From Pachyrhynchus sulphureomaculatus (lineage: Eukaryota > Arthropoda > Insecta > Coleoptera > Curculionidae), in the NCBI GenBank assembly GCA_019049505.1, contig CM032456.1, positions 43,914,810-43,978,809 on the forward strand: a DNA stretch of 64,000 nucleotides. The letters are read 5' to 3'. Of this stretch, positions 1-9,404 are shown piece by piece (within the stretch, counting starts at the first letter, position 1; every line of letters begins with the position of its first letter). The notes under the pieces were generated by a model, which saw only the letters and a list, made by a program, of their open reading frames with translations, ran no database searches and was not told where the DNA came from. The position numbers were made by a program, and so were the translations under genes.

Positions 1-59
1 GTTATTTTTCCTCGTACGTATCTACGTAGTATGTACTTTGTATTAAACAGATTTTGTAT

Positions 60-340
60 TATTCTTTTTATTTCGTATGTAGTACATACATTCATAAAGT
101 CCGTACGTTATATATTTACACGTGCGTCATAGTTTTTAGGCAATATCCCAGACGACTATTATATTTTTTGTCTCTTTTTACCAATACCTACGATTTATTG
201 GTGAAAAGAGACAAATATTATAATAGTCGTCTGCTGCTATATGGCCTGAAAACTATGACGCACGGGTAAAGATATAACGTACGGACTTTATGTATGTATT
301 TAGCCCTGTACATGCTATGTATTATTTAAACTTTCAAATG
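60..340. repeat. Foldback (MITE-like) repeat, copy 1
   Basis: Two nested inverted repeats can be read directly. The outer arms (about 83-165 and 222-298) pair a block starting TACATACATTCATAAAGTCC with its reverse complement. The inner arms pair CAGACGACTATTATA with TATAATAGTCGTCTG around a short TTTACCAATA region. The whole unit recurs at about 43060-43375 with few differences. It contains no reading frame of interest. I infer a non-autonomous foldback element inserted in the 3' region of a pogo element, because pogo-like sequence follows it here and precedes the second copy. Confidence 0.8.
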
Positions 341-537
341 TTTAATAAAATCTTTTCTAATAATTCAATTTTGCAATTTTTTTGTTGCTTGTACCTTATA
401 AAATGCAAGTAAATGATTACCAATATAAAATACATACATAGTAATATATACGAATTTTCTCTTTATATAGTGAAAAACTTTCTATAGTGAAATTTCGATC
501 AACATTTTGGTCTTTCACTATATAGAGTGTCGATTGT
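341..537 (+). mobile_element. Right end of a pogo/Tigger-type transposon
   Basis: The block ends, on the reverse strand, in CAATCGACACTCTATATAGTG, the same type of terminus as the left end of the pogo element at 41235 (CAGTCGACACTGTTTATAGTG). The inner part repeats the motif TATAGTGAAA, as expected of subterminal pogo repeats. A short TA run follows the terminus. The transposase itself would lie upstream of the window. This right end has been lost from the copy at 41-43 kb, so the two copies complement each other for reconstructing the family boundaries. Confidence 0.7.
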
Positions 538-1277
538 ATATATATACATTTTTTTTTTTACAGGTTCTAACGTATTATGTGATCGAAATTCTTTTTTCAA
601 ATGTTCATCTATAAACCTAAAAGACCGCAAATCGCAGTAATTTATAATTATACGCATAGTGTATAATAAATTAAGAGATTTTTTTTGATTTTTGCTTACG
701 AAAACCATACTGATGGTGCAAATTAAATTGATTAAATAATTAATGGAATAAATTAAATTATTTGGAACTTAATGAAGTAATGTCAGTTAAGCGATATCTT
801 CAACAGCATCGCCCTATCCTGTATAGCTTTGTCATTTTCATTAAGTTGTTTTCATTATAAAATGAAAATGACGAACGTAGGCGTAACAACAGGAACCGCT
901 GCCTTTAAAATATCAATGCAACGTAATTTATTATTTTAATTCAAAATGTCCAATCTATTAAAGTTGATGGACGGATCTCGGGAACTCGATTAGATAATTT
1001 CTTTTACTTATTTTGCAGTGACAACTTCAAATAAAAAGGATTAAATTTTAAATTTTCCTGCTGTTTCAATGTAAATTATTAGAAGGAACTGGTGAATTTT
1101 AGTGGAAAATATAAAATATTATTTTATTGATGGTACATCGTGGATGCAGCAATAAAATGAATTTATTTCTTTGCTCTTATATCAATTTCTAGTATATTTA
1201 AGGCTTCTTTGGTATAGCAAGATAATTCGATATCGCTGTTGTTGTATACGAGGACAAGATGAAATGAAGCTTTTTAT

Positions 1278-1495
1278 ACTACTCAGTATACTCGTATATC
1301 ACCACTACACCAAACACTTTATTTTTACACTCGACGCGCGTTTCGCAAACCACGTTAGCTTCATCAGGAGCGATGATTGACTGAAGCTAACATGGTTAGC
1401 GAAACACGCGTCGAGTGCAAAAATAAAGTGTTTGGTGTAGTGGTGATATATACTGAGTAGTATCATTGTGCCAAAGATTCCACATTCCTAACTTA
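1278..1495. mobile_element. Solo foldback PLE terminal repeat with 12-bp target duplication
   Basis: Two arms of a PLE terminal repeat face each other (minus-strand arm about 1280-1377, plus-strand arm about 1381-1460), followed by 35 unmatched bases. The insertion is bracketed by the 12-mer GAAGCTTTTTAT at 1266-1277 and 1496-1507. The duplicated locus at 44201-44212 has a single GAAGTTTTTTAT, the unoccupied site. Variable target duplications of about 10-15 bp are typical of Penelope-like elements. The arms match the 3' terminal repeat of the PLE at 34990-36262. There is no coding sequence, so mobilisation must have been in trans. Confidence 0.85.
1328..1372 (-). ncRNA. Hammerhead ribozyme, PLE family A
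   Basis: Read on the minus strand: stem I strand CGCTC, core box CTGATGA (plus 1361-1367), one unpaired A, stem II GCTAAC/GTTTGC with one mismatch, GAAA (plus 1341-1344), then the self-complementary ACGCGCGU ending in the GUC cleavage triplet, then GAGUG pairing back to CGCTC. All core nucleotides of a type I hammerhead are present. Stem III is at most three pairs with a two-base loop, or eight pairs if two molecules dimerise. The plus-strand arm at 1381-1430 has lost the CTGATGA box at the inversion junction. Confidence 0.85.
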
Positions 1496-1689
1496 GAAGC
1501 TTTTTATGTTTTATATTTTATTTAAATATCCGCCAAGCTCTTTTGGCCAGTGAAAATGGCAATTCTTAGGGCTCAGACCTCTTCTAAAGGGTCTACGTTC
1601 ACCTTACCATAAAAAATGTTTCCTCGTTAGAGTGCATACAGTAGTTTAACAGCTCTAATTTAAATTTTTTGTGAACAGTTCAATAAAAA

Positions 1690-3003
1690 CAGAGTGTTTA
1701 ACACAATTTATTTTATTTATTTATACAAATTTTACAGGGAACCCCATTGTAGTACAATTTTAAAACAGATACAAATGCAGATACAAAAATATTAAAAATT
1801 AAAAAGACAAACACGTGACAAAGACTAGGTCTAAATAAAAATATTCAACAAACACATAAACATCCTCAATAGCAAAAATATATAAAATAGATACAGGTAA
1901 TGAAAGAACTAACCTCAGAAATATAAAAACAATAATAGTATTAACAATAGTAAACATTGGTCAAGTAGAACCTATACAGAGAGCCCTCAGCAGCTGGGAC
2001 CTAAATTCCGAGATAGAGCTGTTAAATATATCGAGCCGGCCATCCAATGAATTCCAAGTCCTCAAAGCTCTATGAATGGGAGAGTGCCTCCCATAATTCG
2101 TGCGATGGAAGGGGATGCAAAAGAGATCATGATGGCGAAGATTGCCTCCGGGTATATTAAAATTTATTTTAGCGAGTAGATGAGTGAGTGATTCCATTAA
2201 TAAGTTTGAAAGATAAAACATGCATCATAAAGGGATCTTCTCATTTCCAAAGTATGTAACCCTAAGGTCCTCCGCACGACAGTTTTATGATAATTCACAA
2301 GTGTACCGTTGCACTTGAGTGCGGAAAATCTCAAAAATTTATTTTGCACTCTTTCGATTGTTCCCTTATGCAATTCATAAAATGGAGACCAAATTACCGT
2401 CGCATATTCCAAGTTTGCTCTCACAATTGTCATAGAGAACTGCCCGCAATTTCTCAAAACAAAACCTAGCATGCTTAGCCCTTTCTGGCTAAGGAGAGAT
2501 ATATGCCTTGTAAAAGTAAGTCTTTCATCGAAAACAACCCCAAGGTCCTTTCCTGAACTCCTGTAGGGAAGTTGAACACCTTCAATCGAGTATGAGGATG
2601 GGACTCTATCTTTCCCTCTATAGAACCTAATGGTAAAACATTTACTTACATTTAAAAATAGATGATTGGACTGGGTCCACTGCCAAACCAGATCAAGGTC
2701 ATCTTGAAGCGCTACAACGTCCTCAACACTACCAACCCGCCGATAGATCTTCAAATCATGTGCAAACATAAGTCCCGTTGAGCGATGCAATGCCGATAAT
2801 AGATCATTTACAAACAAAAATAAAGAGCAGAGGAGCGCAGTGCCAACCCTGGGGGACGCCCGATGTAACATGAATAATACTGGATGACAAACCATTCATT
2901 AATATGAAATTATTACGATTATTACAACAGATTCTTGAAAGATCTTTAACAAAAGGGGATACAATACAAAGCATACTAGGTGAACCTACATAACTTAAAA
3001 CAT

Positions 3004-3005
<2 letters not shown>
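1690..3005 (-). mobile_element. 5'-truncated Jockey/CR1-type LINE
   Basis: The minus-strand element carries the last half of a reverse transcriptase (pseudogene 1961-3000) and, past it, a 3' region ending in an ATAAATAAATAAAATAAA-like tail near 1700, the usual 3' end of Jockey/CR1-group LINEs. The 5' side stops abruptly at the (TA)n array at 3006, so the element is 5'-truncated or was broken there. No target duplication could be identified. Confidence 0.75.
1961..3000 (-). pseudogene. Reverse transcriptase C-terminal half, LINE, broken
   Basis: Reads in pieces: a fingers/palm part with TSGVPQG (about 2845-2990), a frameshift, then FVNDLL, the catalytic region LMFAHDLKIY, and a thumb part with GKDLGVVFDERLTF and IERVQNKFLRF (2197-2820). 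A second frameshift leads to a C-terminal piece containing IHRALRTWNSLDGR (1961-2221). The family catalytic motif is FADD or YADD; here the first Asp is His, so the enzyme would be dead even without the frameshifts. The endonuclease and ORF1 are missing. Assignment to the Jockey/CR1 group rests on motif spacing and the C-terminal RTWNSL region. Confidence 0.75.

Positions 3006-3067
<62 letters not shown>
3006..3067. repeat. (TA)n array
   Basis: About 60 bp of pure TA dinucleotide. It separates the LINE on its left from the 3' end of a PLE on its right. Confidence 0.97.
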
Positions 3068-3070
<3 letters not shown>

Positions 3071-3689
3071 CTTTTTGATGTATCTTGGGTTTTGGTTCAT
3101 CAAATTGGGTTTTGGGTATTTTCAAAAACAGTTTTATTTTGCCATGTCTGGAATTAAAATTAAAAATACATCACAGTCTTGCTTTAAATTATAACAATAA
3201 ACATTAGTTCACAAACATAACACGTATAATTATATAAATACAAAGAAAAATACTGTTTTAAAATTTTACATAACTTAATTTAAATTTAACTTTTATTTAC
3301 ACATTCCATATTTTTAGTACCTCGAAAATAAGTGACCGTGATTGATGTATTTCAGTCGATGGTTAGTGTTAAGACTGGCAAAAAATATGTGTGTGTATGC
3401 TGGCGGACGAACTATTTTTTAGTATGATACCATTTTTGATGGTTTTTTTATATTAATTTTGAAGTGTTTTTATTTACTTTTTTTTAAAATTTATTTAATT
3501 GTTTATTTTTACTATTATTATTAACTTTAAAGAGATTGGCACTAATTAGGTAAGATGTTATTGTAAATTAAACTTCTTTGATGTCAGTTCTGTCGTTTAC
3601 CGCGTTTTTTTTCCCTCCTTATTTTTCTCATTTCTTTAATTATCAGTTTATGATAATTGTGGTCCTTATTTAGGATCTTGGTTTCTTTG

Positions 3690-3946
3690 TAATTAAAGCT
3701 ATGATTTATCTCGTTTTGTGTGCAGTTGTAGAGTTTTTTGTGTATTTGTGGCCGTTTAATCTAATTTTTAGCAGTTGGCTAGTCATACCTATGTACTTTT
3801 TTGGACAATTTTCGCATGGGATAGTATATACTACGTTAGAGTCTTTTGTTATGGTTGTTCTATCTTTCAGCTTTGTGAATAGGGAATTTAATTTGTGGCA
3901 GGATTTGCGAAATGCCCATGCGAAAATTGTCCAAAAAGGTACATGA
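3690..3946 (-). pseudogene. PLE GIY-YIG endonuclease fragment
   Basis: Read on the minus strand the segment gives VVYTIPCENCPKKYIGMT followed by SQLLKIRLNGHKYTKN. This is the GIY-YIG nuclease core of Penelope-like retroelements: an aromatic residue and a Cys pair in the first half, then the YIG half and the conserved Arg and His. The companion plus-strand copy begins at 3914 and is also decayed. No reverse transcriptase remains in this copy. In PLEs this domain follows the RT and is thought to cut the target DNA. Confidence 0.7.
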
Positions 3947-4592
3947 CTAGCCTATTGCTAAAAAATATATTAAATGGCCACAAATCCACATAAAATGCTA
4001 CAACTGCACTCAACGAACACGAAAACGAAACAAATCGCAGCTTTAATTACAAGGAAACCAAGATCCTAAATAAGGACCACAATTATCATAAACTGATAAT
4101 TAAAGAAATGATAGAAATAAGGAGGGAAAAAAACACGGTAAACGACAGAAACTGACATCAAAGATCTAAGTTTTAATTTACAATAACATTACCTAATTAA
4201 TGCCAATTTCTTTAAACTTAATAATAATAGTAAAAATAAACAATTAAATAAATTTAAAGAACAGTAAATAAAACACTTAAAAATTAATATAAAAAACCAT
4301 CAAAATAGTTTGTCTGCCAGCATACACACACATATTTTTCGCCAATCTTAACACTAACCATCGACTGAAATACATCAATCACGGTCACTTATTTTCGAGG
4401 TATTAAAAATATGAAATTTGTAAATAAAAGTTAAATTTAAATTAAGTCATGTAAAATTTTAAAACAGTGTTTTTCCTTGTATTTATATAATTATACGTGT
4501 TATATTTGTAAACCAATGTTATTGTTATAATTTAAAGCAAGACTGTGATGTATTTTTAATTTTAATTCCAGACATGGCAAAAAAAAAAACTG

Positions 4593-4632
4593 TTTTTTGA
4601 AAATACCCAAAACCAGGGGCGAAACGTCAAAA
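4593..4632 (+). ncRNA. Hammerhead-like motif, PLE family E (U3/A8 type)
   Basis: Stem I TTTT (4593-4596), box TTGAAAA (4597-4603) in place of CTGANGA, unpaired T, stem II ACCC/GGGC with its first pair lost, GAAA (4621-4624), ACGU palindrome and GUC triplet, then AAAA. Core positions 3 and 8 are T and A, which would preserve the known 3-8 base pair as U-A. It is one of three copies with this substitution (see 46935 and 51130). Activity is uncertain because stem II is weakened and stem I is all A-U. Confidence 0.5.
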
Positions 4633-4757
4633 TAATAATAAAAAAAAATCAAAAGAACTCAAAAATATTCATTTGATGAACCAAAACCCAAGATACATCA
4701 AAAAGATTTATTTACATAAAGGTTCAAGAAATCAAATCTAGTTATATATATATACTA

Positions 4758-6399
4758 GCCGGGCCCGCGGCTCCGCTCGCGTGGACTTGAGTCACTACTA
4801 TCGTCAATGCTTATTCCTTATGTTACCCAACGTAATAAAATATCTCCCATTATTTCCCCTTATCTCTCAATATTTCTCCTTATCTCCCATTACCTCTACA
4901 TAATTTCCATTATCTAGGCTTATCTCTGTTCATCTCCCATTATTTCTCCTCATCTCCCATTATTTCTCGTCATCTCCCATTATCTTACCTCATTTCCCAT
5001 TATCTAGGCTTTATCTCGACTTATCTCGCAATATTTCTCCTTATCTCCCATTATTTCTCCTTATCTCACCATAACTCCCATTATCTAGACTTATCTCTGC
5101 TTATCTCCCATTATTTCTCCTTATCTCCATTATTTATACTTGTCTCCCATAACTCACCTTATCTCCCATTATCGAGGCTTATCTCGACTTATCTCCCATT
5201 ATTTCTCCTTATCTCCCATTATCTCACCTTATCTCCCATTATCTAGGCTTATATCGAATTATATAGAACATATGTATAAATTTATAAAAACACGTAAATC
5301 GAATAAGTGGTTCTCGAGTGATAAGCGCAATAACAGACAGACAGACAGAGAGACGTTGCATTTTATATATATTATATTCTTTGCTACATGATATTGTTCC
5401 ATATTTAATGCTTTAGGCAGTGTATTGCAAGAGAACGCGTTAGCGGGAAACTTTTCTCCGACTTGATTCACTATTATCGTCACTGCTTATTCCTTATGTC
5501 ACCTAACGTAATAAAAATATATCCTATAACCTGGCCAGAGAACATACGTATGTTTAAAAAAAAAAAGCACGTAAATCGGATAAGTGGTTCTCCAGTCAAA
5601 AGCGCACTAACGGCCGAACAGACAGACAGACAGACAGACGGATAGACGTTGCAGTTTTTTATATATATTATGGATATAGATTATTATTATTATTATGTAA
5701 CCTGACCGAAGAATATATGTATGAATTTAAAAAAAGGACACGTAAATCGGATAAGTGGCTCTCGCATGATAAACGCACTAATGGACAGACAGACAAACAG
5801 AGAGACATTGTATTTTATATATTATAGATTATAGATATTCTCTGCTACATAATATTGTTCCATATTTAATGGGTTAGATTGTGTATTGCAAGAGAACGCG
5901 CTAGTGGCAAACTTTTTTACGACTTCAATCACTATTATCGTCACTGCTCATTCCTTATGCTACCTATTGTAATAAAATATAGCCTATTACCTGGCCGGAG
6001 AACATATGTATGTTTAAAAAAAAAAGTACGAAAATCGGATGAGTGGTTCTCCAGTGATAAGCGTACTAACAATCAGAGAGACAGATACGTTGCATTTTAT
6101 ATATATTATAGATGTAATAAAATGTATATCTATAACCTGGTCAGAGAACATATGTATGAATTTAAAAAATTACGTAAATCGGATAAGTGGTTCCGAGGGA
6201 TAAGCTCACTAACGGACAGACAGACAAACAGAAGAAACGTTGCATTTTATATATATTATAGATATAGATTATTATTATTATATAACCTGGCCAAAGAATA
6301 TATGTATGAATTTAAAAAAAGACACGTAAATCGGATAAGTGGTTATCTCGTGATAAACGCACTAATGGATAGACAGACAGACAGAGAGATATTGTATTT
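4758..6399. repeat. Minisatellite plus array of LINE/SINE-like 3' tails
   Basis: It starts at CTAGCCGGGCCCGCGGCTCC, a GC-rich head unlike its AT-rich surroundings. From about 4845 to 5258 a roughly 20-bp unit built on TTATCTCCCATTATTTCTCC is repeated with variation. From about 5264 to the gap, a unit of roughly 120-150 bp is repeated about six times: ATGTATGAATTT, A-run, CACGTAAATCGGATAAGTGG, GCGCACTAAC, GACAGACAGACAG, then a TATATATTATAGAT end. A second unit starting TGCTACAT.ATATTGTTCCAT is interspersed twice. The GACAGACAG plus T-rich end resembles RTE-type 3' tails, but no coding part is present. Confidence 0.7.
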
Positions 6400-6499
6400 N
6401 NNNNNNNNNNNNNNNNNNNNNNNNNNNNNNNNNNNNNNNNNNNNNNNNNNNNNNNNNNNNNNNNNNNNNNNNNNNNNNNNNNNNNNNNNNNNNNNNNNN
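6400..6499. other. Assembly gap of 100 N
   Basis: One hundred consecutive N, the usual placeholder for a gap of unknown size. It falls exactly where the repeat array meets a mariner fragment, so the true length and content between them are unknown. Confidence 0.99.
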
Positions 6500-6921
6500 A
6501 AAACGACACCAGAAGTCCTTCATATTACTCTGCAACTCGTTAAACGCGCTTTTGAAATGTCCTTCCTCGTGCGTTTTTGGTCTGGAGTCAACAAACGCGG
6601 CACCCATCGCGCACTGAGCTCATTTATGTTTAGGATTTTAAGCCTACCCTCTTCGCAGCGTCCTCATGAACTTCCTTCAGTTTAATTCCTATCTGGTCAG
6701 CAGTCTACTTTTTTAAATTAAAATGTTTTATTACTGCATGATACTTAGTTTTATTCATTTCTACGAAACGTGAAACATCGGTCACTTACGATAGCTGCGT
6801 TGCATCTGCTTGAAACTTTGAACACATCTATGTCAATAATCATGCTTACCAACAGTCATGTCACTTAACAAAATTTTCTGCCATTACGTAGAAATTTGCC
6901 AGACTTATCAATCTACCCTCG
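6500..6921 (-). pseudogene. mariner N-terminal remnant with its 5' TIR
   Basis: On the minus strand the terminus CGAGGGTAGATTGATAAGTC (ending at 6921 beside TA) is followed by a start MNKTKYHAVIKHFNLKK, then ADQIGIKLKEVHEDAAKRVG. An abrupt jump follows to SARWVPRLLTPDQKR-like sequence, read across frames, then the sequence runs into the gap. A normal mariner has about 70 more residues between these parts, so the copy is internally deleted as well as frameshifted. The TIR matches those at 16563 and 17500. Confidence 0.75.
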
Positions 6922-7689
6922 TATACTATCCATATACCAAGTTCATTATTTGGCGGTAAAGAGCTGGAGTTGATGCAATTAACCGTTATTTTATTACTAA
7001 GCTTCGCATGAATATAGATTAAAGGGTCTTGACGTGTTTATTTTGAATTTTTTTTAATTATTGCCGACAATTTCAACTTCAATCGCAAAAATCCTCTTTT
7101 AGTAACAGCAAAAAGAAAACACAATAAAATAATTCTGGCTGAAGAAAACAACACTACAAATACTTTCTTAACAACCATTTAATGAATACTCACCGACCGA
7201 AAAGACAAATTAGGACGTTCGTATTCTGAAACGGTCAGAATACGGTCAGAATATCTCTGACCGTCCCACACAAGAGCTACTTGATGATGATATGTTGGAA
7301 TGGCCGCCATCGCAACACTCTGAAATCCGTAAAGCCACTCAAGTACATGTTTTACGACTTCGAAGAGAAGGTATATTAGCGCTTGTGTCACTAAACGGTT
7401 GTTTGTGGCTCTTTTCTTGTTTTGTCAGATTTGTTAAATGTTCTGACATAATTTTAAAGCAGTAAATTGTAAATTATAGCCCATATAATAACAAACGTAT
7501 AAAACTGGATGTAATTTAGCTATTTTTAAGTTAAGTGCGCTAAAATATTTAATTTAAAGTTGCATTTTTTAATTATTTCTTTAAAATTTATATTTATGTT
7601 AATTCAAATTTGGTCAGCGATAGTTATTATACTGCTTAATTCATATCTATAATTAAATCATAATAGAATCTGTGTCTGTATATTGATTA
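6922..7689. other. No gene recognised
   Basis: AT-rich DNA with no supported coding region. The only structure seen is a short local repeat of GGTCAGAATA near 7230-7265 and a 70-codon open frame without recognisable motifs. Confidence 0.6.
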
Positions 7690-7978
7690 TTTTTAGTGTT
7701 CCGTACGGAACACTTATAAAATCACTTCGGTGTCTGACCGTCGGTCTGTTTGTCACACCCGATTTTCTCCGAAACTATTTGCCGTAGAAAGTTAAAATTT
7801 GGCACTAATATAGGAACTGACGGTCTCATCAGAGCCGTGTAGTTTTGAAAGTTAAATTTAGACTTAAGGGATTAGTTTTGGGGAGTGAAATCGGAAGTGA
7901 AAAAAAAAAGAATTACCAGGTCATCGAGTGGGGTGTCAAATGAACGCTTGTAAAAACACGAGTTCAAATATATATACA
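7690..7978. repeat. Interspersed repeat, left half (split by mariner)
   Basis: Begins with an 18-bp perfect palindrome GTGTTCCGTACGGAACAC (7696-7713), then CGGTGTCTGACCGTCGG and CCGATTTTCTCCGAAACT. Its right half resumes after the mariner pair at about 10781 and closes at about 11095 with CGTACGGAACAC and AGTCCGACTTGCACTT next to a T run. It resembles a widespread insect dispersed repeat, probably a LINE 3' region or SINE. No coding part is present. Confidence 0.55.
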
Positions 7979-9265
7979 CCAGGTGTTCAAGTATGAAATG
8001 CGGATTTCAGACAACAGATGGTGCACCAATGCAGTTTGTGCTACAACGATTTGACACTGCGCCGTTTTGTTGTGACATCAACAAGTGTCAGACGCGCACG
8101 AGTGATAAAATTGGAAAAGTGTGTGCATAGTGTTGTGTTGTTGTGTTCAATATGTCGAAATTTATACCGAACAAAAAGCATTCGCCGATAGCATTAATTT
8201 GTTGTTTTCATTTGAAGAAAACTGCTGTTCAATCATACCGATTACTTCGAGAAGCTTATGGGGAACATGTTCCATCGCAAGATACGCGTGAACGATGGTT
8301 TCGGCATTTCAAAAGTGGTGACTTCGATGTTGCAGACAAGAAACGTTGAAAACCGCCAAAAAAATACGAAGATGTGGAATTGCAAGCATTGTTGGACGTA
8401 GATGATTCGCAAACACAAAAACAACTCCGAGCAATTGGGCGTTAGTCAACAAGCTGTTTCCAATCGGCTATGAGAGATGGGAAAGATTCAGAAGACCGGT
8501 AGATGGGTACCACATGAGTCGAACGACAGGCAAATGGAAAAGCGCAAAAAACACGTGTGGCATTTTGCTCGCTCGGTACAAAAGGAAGTCGTTTTTTTTG
8601 CATCGTATAGTTACAGGGGATGAAAAGTGGATTTATTTTGAAAATCTCAAGCGCAAAAAATCATGGGTAGACCCAGACGCACCATCCACACCGATCTCAA
8701 GACCGAATCGCTTTGGCAGAAAGACGGATGCTCTGTGTTTGGTGGGACCAAAGGTGCGTGGTCTATTATGTTAAAACCTGGGGAAACGGTTAATACTAAA
8801 CGTTACCAACAACAACAATTGACCGATTTGAACCGTCTGCTGCTTGAAAAAAGGCCAGAATACCGAAAGAGGCAACACAAAGTCATTTTTCTTCCTGACA
8901 ATGCTCCATCACATACGGCAAAACCAGTTTGCGACACGTTGGAAGCACTCAGCTAGGAAGTTCTACCCCGTGCGGCTTACTCACCAGACTTGGCTCCTTC
9001 CGATTACCACTTGTTTGCATCGATGGGTCACGCGCTTGCTGAGCAGAGCTTTGGTTCGTACGAAGATGTGAAAAAATGGCTCGATGAATGGTTTGCAGCA
9101 AAAGGGGAAGATTTTTACTGGCGTGGTATTCACAAATTGCCCGAAAGATGGGAAAAGTGTATAACAAGATATGGAGCATACTTTGAATAAAGCACTTTTT
9201 ATCATTCTTTTCCGAATTTAACATGTTTTTTTTAAAAAAAAAAAATCCGCATTTCATACTTGTAC

Positions 9266-9268
<3 letters not shown>
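7979..9268 (+). mobile_element. Mos1-like (mauritiana) mariner, copy A, dead
   Basis: Terminal inverted repeats CCAGGTGTTCAAGTATGAAA (7979) and its reverse complement ending GTACACCC (9268) are nearly those of Drosophila Mos1. The transposase would start at ATG 8152 and end near 9190. It lies in a TA-rich stretch of an older repeat, consistent with TA target choice. Bases 8053-9404 are repeated in tandem as 9405-10827. Confidence 0.9.
8152..9190 (+). pseudogene. mariner transposase (mauritiana subfamily), copy A
   Basis: N-terminal part MSKFIPNKKHSPIALICCF with its helix-turn-helix region is followed by TGA at 8347, in a stretch (DKKR stop KPPKKYEDVELQ) where intact relatives continue. Recognisable further parts: VTGDEKWIYFENLKRKKS (first catalytic Asp), FLPDNAPSHTAKPV (second Asp), a TAG at the SLS-stop-EVL position, and APSDYHLFASMGHALAEQ to ERWEKCI at the C terminus with the third Asp. 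Frameshifts lie near 8410-8515, 8660 and 8815 (an extra CAA). The family cuts and pastes DNA at TA sites through its DD34D triad. This copy cannot encode a working enzyme. Confidence 0.9.

Positions 9269-9269
<1 letters not shown>

Positions 9270-9356
<87 letters not shown>
9270..9356. repeat. (TA)n array
   Basis: About 85 bp of TA dinucleotide with one ACATAT interruption, directly after the mariner 3' TIR. It is part of the duplicated unit. Confidence 0.95.
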
Positions 9357-9360
<4 letters not shown>

Positions 9361-9404
9361 CTTGCTTTCTATGTATTATTTTTAAAATATTGCGAAAAAT
9401 CGCT

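Larger units (their letters stand above)
538..1690. repeat. Duplicated flank, copy 1
   Basis: From TTTTTACAGGTTCTAACG to about GTGAACAGTT this block matches 43490-44390 almost base for base, apart from small indels and one 218-bp insertion at 1278-1495. No protein family is recognisable. Because both copies carry the pogo element and the foldback repeat at the same place, this is best read as a segmental duplication rather than two independent insertions. It may itself be an older repeat. Confidence 0.75.
3066..4712. mobile_element. Inverted pair of truncated PLE copies, copy 1
   Basis: The left arm (3066-3913) holds a PLE 3' part on the minus strand. The right arm (3914-4712) holds the same part on the plus strand. 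They are joined at their truncated 5' ends: TTGGACAATTTTCGCATGGG at 3801-3820 is answered by CCCATGCGAAAATTGTCC at 3914-3931, leaving a 93-bp loop that exists only in the left copy. Each arm has a decayed GIY-YIG part and a long 3' region. The same junction occurs at 46912-48125. The hammerhead-like motif survives only in the right arm; the left arm has a deletion there. Confidence 0.8.

Noticed and set aside
1381..1430. Plus-strand hammerhead in the second arm of the foldback
   Set aside because: GAAA and the triplet are present but the CTGATGA box is replaced by TGACTGA at the inversion point and stem I cannot form, so it was not listed as a ribozyme.
5140..5391. 83-codon frame in the CTCCCATTA minisatellite
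   Set aside because: Repetitive Ser/Leu/Ile translation of a minisatellite; no start context or homology.
6500..6607. Open frames running through the N gap
   Set aside because: They are artefacts of translating N; only the mariner reading outside the gap is meaningful.
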